A program made the translations under genes and the position numbers. Below, piece after piece: positions 35,430 through 44,204 of a DNA stretch of 64,000 bases. This DNA comes from Streptomyces sp. WAC05374 (GTDB lineage: Bacteria; Actinomycetota; Actinomycetes; Streptomycetales; Streptomycetaceae): contig NZ_SMNQ01000022.1 of assembly GCF_004353505.1 (NCBI RefSeq), positions 1 to 64,000 of the forward strand, given 5' to 3'. The notes beneath the pieces are model-generated. The model was not told where the DNA came from and did not search any database. It saw only the letters and a program-made list of their open reading frames with translations. Numbering within the stretch: position 1 is the stretch's first letter; every line of letters begins with the position of its first letter.

Positions 35430-36290
35430 CTACTTCAGCAGCCGGGACAGGCGGCGGTCGGCGAGGGGTTTGCCGCCGGTCTGGCAGGTGGGGCAGTACT
35501 GGAGCGACGAGTCGCGGTACGACACCTCGCGGATGGTGTCGCCGCAGACGGGACACGCCTCGCCGGTGCGGCCGTGGACGCGCAGCCCGCTCTTCTTCTC
35601 GGCCTTGAGGCGGCCGGCGGCGACGTGGTGCGAACGCTCCACGGCGCTGCGGAGGGTGGCGCGCATCGCCTCGTACAGCGCGGTCGTCTCGTCCTCGGTG
35701 AGGTTCTGCACGGGCTTGAAGGGCGACATCCGGGCGGCGTGCAGGATCTCGTCGCTGTAGGCGTTGCCGATCCCGGCGATCAGGCTCTGGTCCCGCAGGG
35801 CTCCCTTGACCTGGCGCCGCTCCCCGGCGAGGAGGGTGGCGAAGGCGTCGCGGTCGAAGTCGCCGGCGAGCGGGTCGGGGCCCAGCCGGGCGACCCCGGG
35901 GACGTCGGCCGGGTCGTGGACGAGGTGGACGGCGAGGCGTTTGGTGGTGCCCGCCTCGGTGAGGTCGAAGCCGTCGCCGCCGGTGAGCGCGACGCGCAGG
36001 GCGAGCGGGCCCTTGCCGGGGCGCGGCGGTCCGGAGGGCAGGACGTCGCGCCACTGGAGCCAGCCCGCGCGGGCGAGGTGGATCAGCAGGTGGAGCCCGC
36101 CCGCCGCGATGTCGAGGAACTTGCCGTGCCGGTCGACGGCCGTGACGGTGGTGCCGTCGAGCGCGGACAGCGGCGGGTCGTACGTCTTGAGGACGCTGAT
36201 CGCGACGGGCAGGGCGCGGGCGATCTCCTTGCCCGCCAGGTGCTCGTCGAGGAACTCTCGCAGGGCTTCGACCTCGGGCAGTTCGGGCAT
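35430..36290 (-). CDS. Fpg/Nei family DNA glycosylase
   Basis: A 286-residue base-excision repair enzyme. It starts PELPEVEALR, where the proline after the initiator Met is the catalytic N-terminus and the glutamate acts as acid. A later lysine (KFLDI near 57), GIGNAYSDEILH near 170 and the zinc finger CPVC...CPTC (about 245-268) match the fold. Fpg and Nei members remove oxidised purines or pyrimidines and cut the strand. Which of the two activities it has cannot be told. The gene ends with a convergent neighbour 71 bp away. Confidence 0.93.
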   Translation of the reverse strand: MPELPEVEALREFLDEHLAGKEIARALPVAISVLKTYDPPLSALDGTTVTAVDRHGKFLDIAAGGLHLLIHLARAGWLQWRDVLPSGPPRPGKGPLALRVALTGGDGFDLTEAGTTKRLAVHLVHDPADVPGVARLGPDPLAGDFDRDAFATLLAGERRQVKGALRDQSLIAGIGNAYSDEILHAARMSPFKPVQNLTEDETTALYEAMRATLRSAVERSHHVAAGRLKAEKKSGLRVHGRTGEACPVCGDTIREVSYRDSSLQYCPTCQTGGKPLADRRLSRLLK

Positions 36291-36326
36291 GGTTCCAGCG
36301 TGCCGCAGGGGCGGCCGGTGCGCCGC

Positions 36327-37691
36327 TCAGGTCCGCCGGGTGAGCTTGACCAGCTCGGCGAGCTCGTCGGCCATCGCGTGGGCGAGCCGGTCGACGTCCG
36401 GCACGGCCTTGCCGTCGGCGACGAGCCCGATGTGCACCTGTCCGCCGTACGGGGACATCGCCACGGCCAGCGCCTGGCCCCGGGCGAGCGGGGCCATGGG
36501 GTGCAGGGCGCGCAGCGGGCAGCCGCCGAGGGAGAGGGTGGAGCGCGGCAGCGGCACGTTGGTGACGAGGACGTCGAACAGCATCCGCGCCGCCCCCTGG
36601 GCCAGCGGCGCGCCGAACCGGTGGGCGAGAGGCGGCAGTTGGTCGGCGAGTACGGCGACCGCCCCGGCCCCCCGGGTGGGCCCGGCGGCCTTGTTGCGGT
36701 CCATGCGGCGGCGTACGGAGTGGAGCCGGTCCAGGGGGTCGGGGTCGGAGAGCGGCAGGTCCAGGAGGTACGCGGAGAAGGTGTTGCCGGGGCCGGGGGC
36801 ACCGCCGGGCCGCCGCCGGGAGACCGGCACGAGGGCGCGCGGGTCGGCCGTGGGCGGCCGTTCGCCCCGCTCCAGCATCCAGTGGCGCAGCGCCCCGGCG
36901 GTGACCGCGAGCAGCACGTCGTTGGCGGTGCCGCCCGCGAACCGGCGCACCCGGCGCACCTCTTCCAGGTCCAGGTCCACGGTGGCCAGGCGGCGCGTTC
37001 CGCTGGAGCCGGCGGTGAGCGCGGGCGTTCCGCGCGGGTCGAGGCGGCTGGCGCGGACGACGGAGGCGCCGACGCCCAGGGCGCGGCCGAACTCCTCGAG
37101 GCGGCCGCGTGCGGCGTCCGCCACGTTCAGCGGGCCGGGCAGCCAGGAGCGGGGCGGTACCGGGCGCGTCCGGCGGCGTCCGGCGGCGGTCCGGGCGCCG
37201 GCGATCTCGTCGAAGATGCCGGCGCCGATGGCGACCGCGCGCATGCCGTCGGCGAGCGCGTGGTGGAGCTTGACGAGCACGGCGAAGGGCCCGCCGGGCG
37301 CGCCGGTGAGGAGGTACATCTCCCAGGGCGGCCGGCCGCGTTCGAGGGGACGTTCCATCAGCTCGCCCGCGAGCCGGGTCGCCCCGGCGGTGACGTCGGG
37401 CGGGTCGCCCGGCAGGGGGACGTGGCGCACGTGACGGCGGACGTCGAAGTCCTTGTCGACGCTCCAGGCGGCGCCGCCGACCGGGAGCAGGACGTCGCGG
37501 ACGCGCATCCTCAGCCGGGGGATGGCGGCGGCGCGCTCGCGCAGCAGGTCCAGGACGTCGCCGGGGTCGCCGGGCCCGGGGTCGAAGCGGGCGAGGGCGC
37601 CCAGGTGCATGGGGTGGTCGGCCGTTTCGAGGTGCCAGAAGGCCAGGTCGAGAGGTGCCAGCAGCTCACTGCTCAAGGGATCGATCCCCAT
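36327..37691 (-). CDS. wax ester synthase/diacylglycerol acyltransferase (WS/DGAT)
   Basis: A 454-residue acyltransferase that makes triacylglycerol from diacylglycerol and acyl-CoA. The catalytic HHxxxDG motif is KLHHALADG (His143-His144, Asp148). Other family marks are the N-terminal LSSELLAPLDLAFWHLET, NDVLLAVTAGALRHW and the C-terminal NVPLPRSTLSLGGCPL. I recall the syntenic S. coelicolor gene as SCO0958, a main enzyme of triacylglycerol storage. It lies 36 bp upstream of the Fpg/Nei gene and may share its transcript. The upstream region near 37700-37795 is AT-rich and should hold a promoter. Confidence 0.93.
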   Translation of the reverse strand: MGIDPLSSELLAPLDLAFWHLETADHPMHLGALARFDPGPGDPGDVLDLLRERAAAIPRLRMRVRDVLLPVGGAAWSVDKDFDVRRHVRHVPLPGDPPDVTAGATRLAGELMERPLERGRPPWEMYLLTGAPGGPFAVLVKLHHALADGMRAVAIGAGIFDEIAGARTAAGRRRTRPVPPRSWLPGPLNVADAARGRLEEFGRALGVGASVVRASRLDPRGTPALTAGSSGTRRLATVDLDLEEVRRVRRFAGGTANDVLLAVTAGALRHWMLERGERPPTADPRALVPVSRRRPGGAPGPGNTFSAYLLDLPLSDPDPLDRLHSVRRRMDRNKAAGPTRGAGAVAVLADQLPPLAHRFGAPLAQGAARMLFDVLVTNVPLPRSTLSLGGCPLRALHPMAPLARGQALAVAMSPYGGQVHIGLVADGKAVPDVDRLAHAMADELAELVKLTRRT

Positions 37692-37792
37692 GTCGTGGAG
37701 GGCCGTGGAAGGCTACGGAACAGCAGTCAAACGCCTTCGGTCGGTTACGGTCAAGTACGATCCCTTCACTTACCGTAAACAGAAGGTGTCCA

Positions 37793-39865
37793 TTACATTT
37801 CCGGTCGGACCGGGACGGTGAACTCGCACCAGACGCACTTGCCGGTGCCGCGCGAGTCCACGCCCCACACATCGGTCAGCCGGTCGACCAGCAGGAGCCC
37901 CCGGCCCGAGACACCCGACAGGCCCGCGTCGCGGCGGCGGGGCAGCGCGCTGGAGCGGTCCTCCACCTCGACCCTCAGCCGCCGTTCGTGCCCGGTGAGC
38001 ATCCGCAGGGTGACGATCGCCCCGCCGTCGGTGTGGAGCAGCGCGTTGGTGATCAGCTCGTCGGCGACCAGCTCGATCTCGTCGGCCCGATCCCCCGCCC
38101 CCCAGGCCCGTACGGCCGCCCTGATCATGTGCCGGGCCGAGGCCAGCGCCTCCGGGTCGCTCTGCGCCACGTGCTGCTGGAGCCGCCCGCCGGCCTGCGG
38201 GGTGAACCCGCCCCGGCGGCGCAGCAGCAGGATCGCCACGTCGTCCTCGCCGCCGCGCTCGTCGACGACGTCGCACAGGCGGTCGGCGAGGTCGTGGAGG
38301 TCGTCCGGCCCGCTCCGCACCAGGGCCGAGAGCCACTGCATGCCCTCGTCGAGGTCGGCGCCCGGCTGCTCGACCAGCCCGTCGGTGTAGAGCACCAGCG
38401 TCTGCCCGGGGTCCAGCTCCAGGATGGCGACGGGGTAGTCCAGGCGCCCGAACTCCGCCGACAGGCCCAGCGGCATCCCGCCCTGCACCGGCACCCGGCG
38501 GCAGCTCCCGTCGGTGTCGCGCAGCAGCGGCTCGACGTGGCCGGCCCGCACCATCTGCACCACCCCGGTCGCCAGGTCGGCCTCCAGGTACGTGCAGGTG
38601 GCGAAGCGGTCGGTGTCCAGCTCGTGCAGGAAGGAGGAGGCCCGTGCCATCACGGTCGCCGGGGTGTGTCCCTCGGCCGCGTACGCCCGCAGCACGATGC
38701 GGAGCTGCCCCATCACGGCGGCGGCGTGCGTGTCGTGCCCCTGTACGTCCCCGATGACGGCGCCGACCCGCCCGCCGGGCAGCGGGATGATGTCGTACCA
38801 GTCGCCGCCGATGTCCCGGCCGAGCCGGGCGGAGCGGTAGCGGACCGCGATCTGTGCGCCGGGCACCTCGGGGATGCGGCGCGGCAGCATGGCCTGCTGG
38901 AGCCCCTCGGCGAGGTCGTGCTCCTGCTCGAAGAGCATGGCGCGCTGGATGCTCTGCCCGATGCTGCTGCCGAGTGCGACCAGCACGTTGCGGTCCTCCG
39001 GCGAGAAGCCGTTCTTGTCGCTGTAGAGCAGGCCGAGGGCGCCGATGGGGCGGGCCTGGGCGATCAGCGGCAGGTAGGCGGCGGAGGTGATCCCGAGCCC
39101 GCTGATGTGCGGCCAGAGGATGGGGTACGAGGTGGCGAAGTCCTCGGGCGACTCGATGAAGCGGGGGGCGAGGGTGCGGACGACCTCGCTCATCGGGTAC
39201 TGCTCGTCCACCCGGGTGTAGCGGGTGCCGGGCACGAAGGAGCCGCGCGGCCCGTCGGCGACCAGGTGGATGCGGCCCGACTCGAGCAGCCCCATCACGA
39301 GGCTGGTCGCGCCGAGGTGCTCCAGGCCGTGCGAGTCCTTGAGCACGTCGATGACGTCCTGGACGGTCCGGGCGTGGGCCAGGGCCGCCGTGGTGGATTC
39401 GACCACACTGGTCTGGCGGCGCCGCTCCTCGTCGACCTCGCGCCGGGCGGTGGACTCGGCGAGCTCCTGGGTGGCGTCCCGGACGATGCCGATGATGCGG
39501 CGGGGGCGGCCGGTCTCGTCCCGCCGGATGAACCCCTGGGTGTGGGTCCAGCGCAGGCCGCCGTCGCGGGTGCGGATGCGGAAGTACGTGCCGTAGTGCG
39601 TCCCGCCGCTCTTGAGGGCCTGCGCCACCATCCCGTCGAGGCGGACGGACTCGCTGGGCGGTACGCGGGGGGCGAGGCTCTCGGGCCGCCCGTCGTACTC
39701 GGTGACGTCCACCTGGAAGACGTCGAGGGCGGCCTGGTCCATGTGCATGAGCCCCGTGTCGAGGTCCCAGTCGAAGCTGCCCATGCGGTTGAGGGACAGG
39801 CTCAGATCCGGGTGGGCGGGCCAGTCCTCAGGGAGCGACAGGGCATCCGCTGCCGGATCAACCAT
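37793..39865 (-). CDS. PAS-GAF-PP2C (SpoIIE) phosphatase with anti-sigma kinase-like domain
   Basis: A 690-residue signalling protein. A PAS domain is near residues 25-140 (MGSFDWDLDTGLMHMDQAAL), a GAF near 165-325, and a PP2C/SpoIIE phosphatase near 340-545 with GDWYDIIPL, IGDVQGHD and GEDDVAILLLRR. A C-terminal HATPase like those of RsbW/SpoIIAB is near 565-688 (ELVADELITNALLHT, GRGLLLVDRLTDVWG). Such proteins, common in Streptomyces, control anti-anti-sigma partners in general stress or development networks. No partner is adjacent. The TAA stop is unusual for this genome and lies in an AT-rich patch. Confidence 0.93.
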   Translation of the reverse strand: MVDPAADALSLPEDWPAHPDLSLSLNRMGSFDWDLDTGLMHMDQAALDVFQVDVTEYDGRPESLAPRVPPSESVRLDGMVAQALKSGGTHYGTYFRIRTRDGGLRWTHTQGFIRRDETGRPRRIIGIVRDATQELAESTARREVDEERRRQTSVVESTTAALAHARTVQDVIDVLKDSHGLEHLGATSLVMGLLESGRIHLVADGPRGSFVPGTRYTRVDEQYPMSEVVRTLAPRFIESPEDFATSYPILWPHISGLGITSAAYLPLIAQARPIGALGLLYSDKNGFSPEDRNVLVALGSSIGQSIQRAMLFEQEHDLAEGLQQAMLPRRIPEVPGAQIAVRYRSARLGRDIGGDWYDIIPLPGGRVGAVIGDVQGHDTHAAAVMGQLRIVLRAYAAEGHTPATVMARASSFLHELDTDRFATCTYLEADLATGVVQMVRAGHVEPLLRDTDGSCRRVPVQGGMPLGLSAEFGRLDYPVAILELDPGQTLVLYTDGLVEQPGADLDEGMQWLSALVRSGPDDLHDLADRLCDVVDERGGEDDVAILLLRRRGGFTPQAGGRLQQHVAQSDPEALASARHMIRAAVRAWGAGDRADEIELVADELITNALLHTDGGAIVTLRMLTGHERRLRVEVEDRSSALPRRRDAGLSGVSGRGLLLVDRLTDVWGVDSRGTGKCVWCEFTVPVRPEM

Positions 39866-39951
39866 GGAGCCACTCTGCCATCATTTGTCGGCTTTTTCGA
39901 CCGTACGCAGAACCGCACACAGGGTCGGAGGAGGAACCGTCCGGGGAGCCA

Positions 39952-41133
39952 TCAGCCCTCGCTGAACGCCGGTTCGAGGGGCATGTCCTGCGGCTGCCCC
40001 GCCTCGTCCGGCACCCCGGACCCGTCGGGCACACCGGCACCCTCGGGCACCTCGCCACCCTCGGGCACACCGGCCCCGTCGGGTACGCCGGGCTCGTCCG
40101 GGAGTCCGGGGGCGGGCCCGCTCCCGGGGCCTTCGGGGCCGCCGTCCGGGACGGCGGGGCGGTCGGGGCCGCCGTGCTCCCCGGCGCCGTCCGGCGCGCG
40201 GACCACCGGGGGCGGCGGGGGCGGGGGCGGGGTGGGGCAGCCGGGCGGCACGGTCCGGGTGCCGCCGGTCTCGGTGGGGCAGTCGGCCGGGGCCGGCGGC
40301 CGGGGCGGCCGCTGCTCGCGCGGCCGACTGGGCGCGGGCGCGGAGGCGAGGTCCCGCTCCCCGGGGGCGTAGGGCGGCGGGACCTCGGGGAGCCCGTCGC
40401 GGTCGGCGCCGGTGCCGGTGAGGCGTTCGAGCCAGGTGTTGTTCCGGACGTCGACGATGATCAGGCTGTGCACCACCTGCTCGGTGGGGTCGACGATCAC
40501 GACCCGCCCGGGGTCGTAGCCGCCCCAGGGCCGGCCCGTGACGGCGTCCCCCGGCGTGACGACCGGCGAGCGCAGCGGGTTTCCGCACGCGCACCGCACG
40601 CGCGGCGCGCCGTACTGGTCGACCAGTACGGCCGTACCGGCCTGGAGGACGGACTGGAAGGGCACGGCGGCGGCGCCGCGGTAGCCGTGGCCGGTCACCC
40701 GTGTGTCGGCGCTCAGCGTCACGGGGGTGAGGCCGCGCAGCCAGGACCCGATGCCGGCGGGGCCGATGCCCGCCGCCTGGGCGAAGGCCCGCGCCTTGAG
40801 GTCGTCGGCGGTCAGGAGAGCCACCTGCCGTTCCACGTCGCAGCTCGGGGCCGAGCGCACCCCGGCGTAGAGGCCGGGTGCGGACCCCGGGACGGTACGC
40901 GGGCCCCGGCCGCCCCCGGACCGTGGCGCGGGCGGGGCGGCGGCCCGGGACGACGGGAGGACGGTCGACGCGGTGAACGGGTGAGGCCCGGGGGCGCCGG
41001 CCGGCTGGAGGCGCACCTCGCGGGAGCCCGCCCGCCCGGGTCCGGCCGCCTCGCCCGTGCCGCCGTCGCCGTTCCCGCCGCAGCCGGCGACGAGCAGCCC
41101 GGCGGCCAGCAGCAGACGCATCGGTGAACGCAC
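39952..41133 (-). CDS. DUF6777-type lipoprotein with low-complexity tail
   Basis: A 393-residue lipoprotein (lipobox LLVAGC, Cys18 counted from the GTG at 41133, which has GGAGG five bases upstream). The conserved region, about 100-255, contains CDVERQVALLTADDLKARAF, GSWLRGLTPV, DTRVTGHGYRG, TAVLVDQYGAPRVRCACGNP and IIVDVRNNTWLERL. I recall this as DUF6777 in Streptomyces. The last 130 residues are Pro/Gly/Glu/Asp-rich with repeated VP[DE]G units. The function is unknown. It is divergent from the YndJ operon and its promoter region abuts the doubled palindrome there. Confidence 0.75.
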   Translation of the reverse strand: MRSPMRLLLAAGLLVAGCGGNGDGGTGEAAGPGRAGSREVRLQPAGAPGPHPFTASTVLPSSRAAAPPAPRSGGGRGPRTVPGSAPGLYAGVRSAPSCDVERQVALLTADDLKARAFAQAAGIGPAGIGSWLRGLTPVTLSADTRVTGHGYRGAAAVPFQSVLQAGTAVLVDQYGAPRVRCACGNPLRSPVVTPGDAVTGRPWGGYDPGRVVIVDPTEQVVHSLIIVDVRNNTWLERLTGTGADRDGLPEVPPPYAPGERDLASAPAPSRPREQRPPRPPAPADCPTETGGTRTVPPGCPTPPPPPPPPVVRAPDGAGEHGGPDRPAVPDGGPEGPGSGPAPGLPDEPGVPDGAGVPEGGEVPEGAGVPDGSGVPDEAGQPQDMPLEPAFSEG

Positions 41134-41246
41134 GCGGACCTCCCGCCTCCTGATCGGCCCTCGGCCGCCCGTACGGCCTGCCGGTGGTTCATGTCTGCCG
41201 GACGCCGGACCCGCCCGCAACCGGAGGACGGCCTCCCCGCACCCGC

Positions 41247-41294
41247 TTGAACGTGTTCAAAGAAGGCCCTAGGCTCAGCTTTGAACACGTTCAA
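41247..41294 (+). promoter_or_regulatory. doubled palindromic operator over the yndJ operon promoter
   Basis: TTGAACGTGTTCAA (41247-41260) and TTGAACACGTTCAA (41281-41294) are near-perfect palindromes and exact inverse copies of each other, 34 bp apart centre to centre. The first supplies a -35 (TTGAAC), 17 bases lead to TAGGCT as -10 (41270-41275), and the second covers the expected transcript start. The arrangement fits tight repression by a dimeric regulator, TetR type by size. No regulator gene is adjacent. Confidence 0.7.
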
Positions 41295-41313
41295 TGGAAG
41301 GGGGCGGGGCGGC

Positions 41314-42141
41314 GTGACCGTACTGGTCGGCCTGATCGTGACGCTCGGCATGCTGGGGATCGTCCCCGCCGGGCTCCGCCTCATGGAGGACCCGGGGCTG
41401 GACACCGTACGCCGCCTGTGGCCGCTGTTCGCCGTGCCGGGCGCCCTGTGCCTGTGGCTGCCGCGCGGTGCCCCCGCGACCGCGCTCGCCGCGGCCTACG
41501 CCCTGGGCACCGTCCTGCTCGCCCTGCACGCCCCGCGCCGGCTGCTGCGTACCCGGTCGGCGGCGCCCACCGAGATCGCCGCCCTGACCGCGCTGGTGAG
41601 CCCCTCGGTCGCCGCTCTCGCGCTGGTCGCCGAGCGGGCCGGGCACCGGCTGTCCGGCTTCGGGCTCGACATCCTGGCGCTCACCGTCCCGCACTTCCAC
41701 TTCGCCGGCTTCGCCGCCGCCCTGGTGGCCGGACTGGTCTGCCGCGCGGTGGACCGCCCGGCGGCGCGGTGCGCCGCGCTCAGCGTGCCGCTGGGCACCC
41801 TGCTCGTCCTGCTGGGCTACTTCCTGGACGACTGGGCCGAGCCGGCGGGGGCGCTCGTCCTGACCGCCGGCATGTGGGCCGTGGCCTGGCTGACGTGGCA
41901 CGACGTCGCCGCCGCACACCACGACCGGCCCACCCGCGCACTGCTCGCCGTCTCGGCCGCCGTCCTCGTGGCGACCATGCTGCCGGCCCTGAGCTGGGCG
42001 CTCGGCGAGGCGACCGGCCTGCCGCACCCGAACCTGACCTGGATGGCCGCCACCCACGGCCTCGGCAACGCCCTCGGCTTCGCACTGTGCTCGGTACTGG
42101 CCTGGCGACGCCTCACGCAGACCAAGGAGACCCCGGCATGA
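41314..42141 (+). CDS. YndJ-like membrane protein
   Basis: A 275-residue membrane protein with about eight to nine hydrophobic helices. The pattern VTVLVGLIVTLGMLGIVPAG, LTVPHFHFAGFAAALVAGLV (conserved HxHFxG) and MAATHGLGNALGFALCSVLA matches the YndJ family. The GTG at 41314 has GGAAGGGGG upstream; an in-frame upstream TTG lies inside the operator and is not likely used. Its stop overlaps the next start (ATGA). It heads a three-gene operon with DUF1990 and lipase maturation factor-like genes. The role is unknown. Confidence 0.8.
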   Translation: MTVLVGLIVTLGMLGIVPAGLRLMEDPGLDTVRRLWPLFAVPGALCLWLPRGAPATALAAAYALGTVLLALHAPRRLLRTRSAAPTEIAALTALVSPSVAALALVAERAGHRLSGFGLDILALTVPHFHFAGFAAALVAGLVCRAVDRPAARCAALSVPLGTLLVLLGYFLDDWAEPAGALVLTAGMWAVAWLTWHDVAAAHHDRPTRALLAVSAAVLVATMLPALSWALGEATGLPHPNLTWMAATHGLGNALGFALCSVLAWRRLTQTKETPA

Positions 42142-42701
42142 CCCGCCTGATCCGCGCCCTCGGCGGCCGCACCCCCGCCCCCGGGTTCAACTACCCGGAG
42201 GTCGGCGCCACCGGAACCCGCCCGCTGCCGGCCGGCTACCACCATCTGCACCACGAGACCCTCATAGGGCACGGCCCGGACGTCTTCGCGGTGGCGGGCA
42301 CGGCCGTCACCACCTGGGCGATGCACCGCGCCTCCGGCGCACGCGTCCGGGCCGGCTCCCCGCGCGCCGAACCGGGCACGGCGGTGGAGATCTCCCTCGG
42401 CGCCGGACCGCTGCGGATGAGCGCACCCTGCGAGGTGGTGTGGACGGCGTACGAGGAGGACCGCACCGGCTTCGCGTACGGCACCCTGACCGGGCACCCG
42501 GAGAGCGGTGAGGAGTCGTTCGTGGTGGACCTGCGGACCGACGGATCGGTCCGCTTCACGGTGACGGCCTTCAGCCTGCCCGCCCGCTGGGACACGCGGG
42601 CCGCCGGGCCCCTGGTCCCGCTGCTCCAGCGCGCCTACGCGCGACACCTGGGCCGTACGCTGCGAAAGATCGCCACGAGCCGAGGGGCCGTTCGATACTG
42701 A
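42138..42701 (+). CDS. DUF1990 family protein
   Basis: A 187-residue soluble protein with the DUF1990 pattern: FNYPEVGATGTRPLPAGYHH near residue 18, GHGPDVFAVAGTAVTTWAMH, PCEVVWTAYEEDRTGFAYGT and GHPESGEESFVVDLRTDG. It is often found beside YndJ, as here, with an ATGA overlap. DUF1990 belongs to a START/SRPBCC-like fold that may bind lipids or small hydrophobic molecules; the actual ligand is unknown. Confidence 0.88.
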   Translation: MTRLIRALGGRTPAPGFNYPEVGATGTRPLPAGYHHLHHETLIGHGPDVFAVAGTAVTTWAMHRASGARVRAGSPRAEPGTAVEISLGAGPLRMSAPCEVVWTAYEEDRTGFAYGTLTGHPESGEESFVVDLRTDGSVRFTVTAFSLPARWDTRAAGPLVPLLQRAYARHLGRTLRKIATSRGAVRY

Positions 42702-42705
42702 TCCG

Positions 42706-44118
42706 GTGGAGTGGCTCTGGTTCACCTCGTCCGACTACTGGCTGAGCCGACTGGTCTTCCAGCGGGCCCTGGCCGGGATCTACCTGGTCGCGTTCTGCTG
42801 CGCCGCCCTCCAGTTCCGGGCGCTCATCGGCGAGCGCGGCATGCTGCCGGTCCCCGCCTTCCTGCGCCGCGTCCCGCCCCGGGTGGCGCCCAGCGTCTTC
42901 CACCTGCACTACTCGGACCGGTTCTTCGCGCTCTGCGCCTGGGCGGGGGCGGCGCTGGCGCTGGCGCTCGTCGCGGGCGCGGGCGACGCGGTGCCCCTGG
43001 CCGTGTCGATGCTGATGTGGGCGGTGCTGTGGGCGCTGTACCTGTCCATCGTCAACGTCGGACAGACCTGGTACGGCTTCGGCTGGGAATCCCTGCTCCT
43101 GGAGACGGGCTTCCTCGCCGTCTTCCTCGGCAACGAGGACACCGCCCCGCCGGTCCTGATCCTGTTCCTGCTGCGCTGGCTGCTGTTCCGGGTGGAGTTC
43201 GGCGCGGGCCTGATCAAGCTGCGCGGCGACGCCTGCTGGCGCGACCTCACGTGCCTGTACTACCACCACGAGACGCAGCCGATGCCCGGCCCGCTGAGCT
43301 GGTTCTTCCACCACCTGCCCCGGCCCCTGCACCGGGTGGAGACGGCCGCCAACCACGTGACGCAACTCGCCGTGCCCCTGCTGCTGTTCACCCCGCAGCC
43401 GGTGGCGAGCGCGGCGGCGGGCCTCATCGCCGTGACCCAGCTCTGGCTGGTGCTGTCGGGCAACTTCGCCTGGCTGAACTGGATCACCATCGTGCTCGCC
43501 CTGTCGGCCGTGGACGGCTCCCTCGTCGCCGACGCCCCCGCGCTGCCCCCTCCCCCGCTCTGGTACGGCGTCCTCGTCATCGCCGTCACCGCCCTCGTGG
43601 TGGTCCTCAGCCGGCACCCGGCCCGCAACCTGCTCTCCCGGCAGCAGGCCATGAACCGCTCCTTCGACCCGCTGCACCTGGTCAACACCTACGGGGCCTT
43701 CGGCACGGTCGGCCGGGTCCGGCACGAGATCGTCATCGAGGGCACCGACGAGCCGACCGTCCACCCCGGCACGGTGTGGCGGGAGTACGAGTTCAAGGGC
43801 AAGCCCGGCGACGTACGGCGGCTGCCGCGCCAGTTCGCGCCGTACCACCTGCGGCTGGACTGGCTGATGTGGTTCGCGGCACTGTCCCCCGCGTACGCGC
43901 ACTCCTGGTTCGGGCCCTTCGTGGAGCGGCTGCTGGAAGGGGACCGCGACACGCTGCGGCTGCTGCGCCACAACCCCTTCCCCGACGCCCCGCCGGTGCG
44001 CGTCCGCGCCCGGCTGTACCGCTACCGCTTCACCACCCGGCGTGAGCTGCGGGAGACGGGCGCCTGGTGGCACCGGACCTACGTGCGGGAGTTCCTGCCG
44101 CCCACCCGCCTGTCCTGA
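42706..44118 (+). CDS. lipase maturation factor-like membrane protein
   Basis: A 470-residue protein resembling lipase maturation factor 1. About nine hydrophobic helices hold LPVPAFLRR, YGFGWESLLLETGFLAVFLG, FRVEFGAGLIKLRGDACWRD and YYHHETQPMPGPLSWFFHHL. A C-terminal soluble part carries NTYGAFGTVGRVRHEIVIEG, WREYEFKGKPGD and FAPYHLRLDWLMWFAAL. In animals LMF1 helps lipases fold in the ER; bacterial roles are not known. The GTG at 42706 starts 4 bp after the DUF1990 stop, so it completes the operon. Confidence 0.88.
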   Translation: MEWLWFTSSDYWLSRLVFQRALAGIYLVAFCCAALQFRALIGERGMLPVPAFLRRVPPRVAPSVFHLHYSDRFFALCAWAGAALALALVAGAGDAVPLAVSMLMWAVLWALYLSIVNVGQTWYGFGWESLLLETGFLAVFLGNEDTAPPVLILFLLRWLLFRVEFGAGLIKLRGDACWRDLTCLYYHHETQPMPGPLSWFFHHLPRPLHRVETAANHVTQLAVPLLLFTPQPVASAAAGLIAVTQLWLVLSGNFAWLNWITIVLALSAVDGSLVADAPALPPPPLWYGVLVIAVTALVVVLSRHPARNLLSRQQAMNRSFDPLHLVNTYGAFGTVGRVRHEIVIEGTDEPTVHPGTVWREYEFKGKPGDVRRLPRQFAPYHLRLDWLMWFAALSPAYAHSWFGPFVERLLEGDRDTLRLLRHNPFPDAPPVRVRARLYRYRFTTRRELRETGAWWHRTYVREFLPPTRLS

Positions 44119-44140
44119 CGTGCCCCGGCCGGGGCACGCG

Positions 44141-44172
44141 CGTGCCCCCCGCCGGGGGCGGCGGGGGGCACG
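44141..44172. terminator. 13-bp perfect hairpin between convergent genes
   Basis: CGTGCCCCCCGCC pairs exactly with GGCGGGGGGCACG around GGGGGC. It sits between the lipase maturation factor-like gene and the small peptide gene and can serve both. Confidence 0.85.
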
Positions 44173-44204
44173 GGGCGCACGGTACGGACCGGCTCGCCGG
44201 CCGG

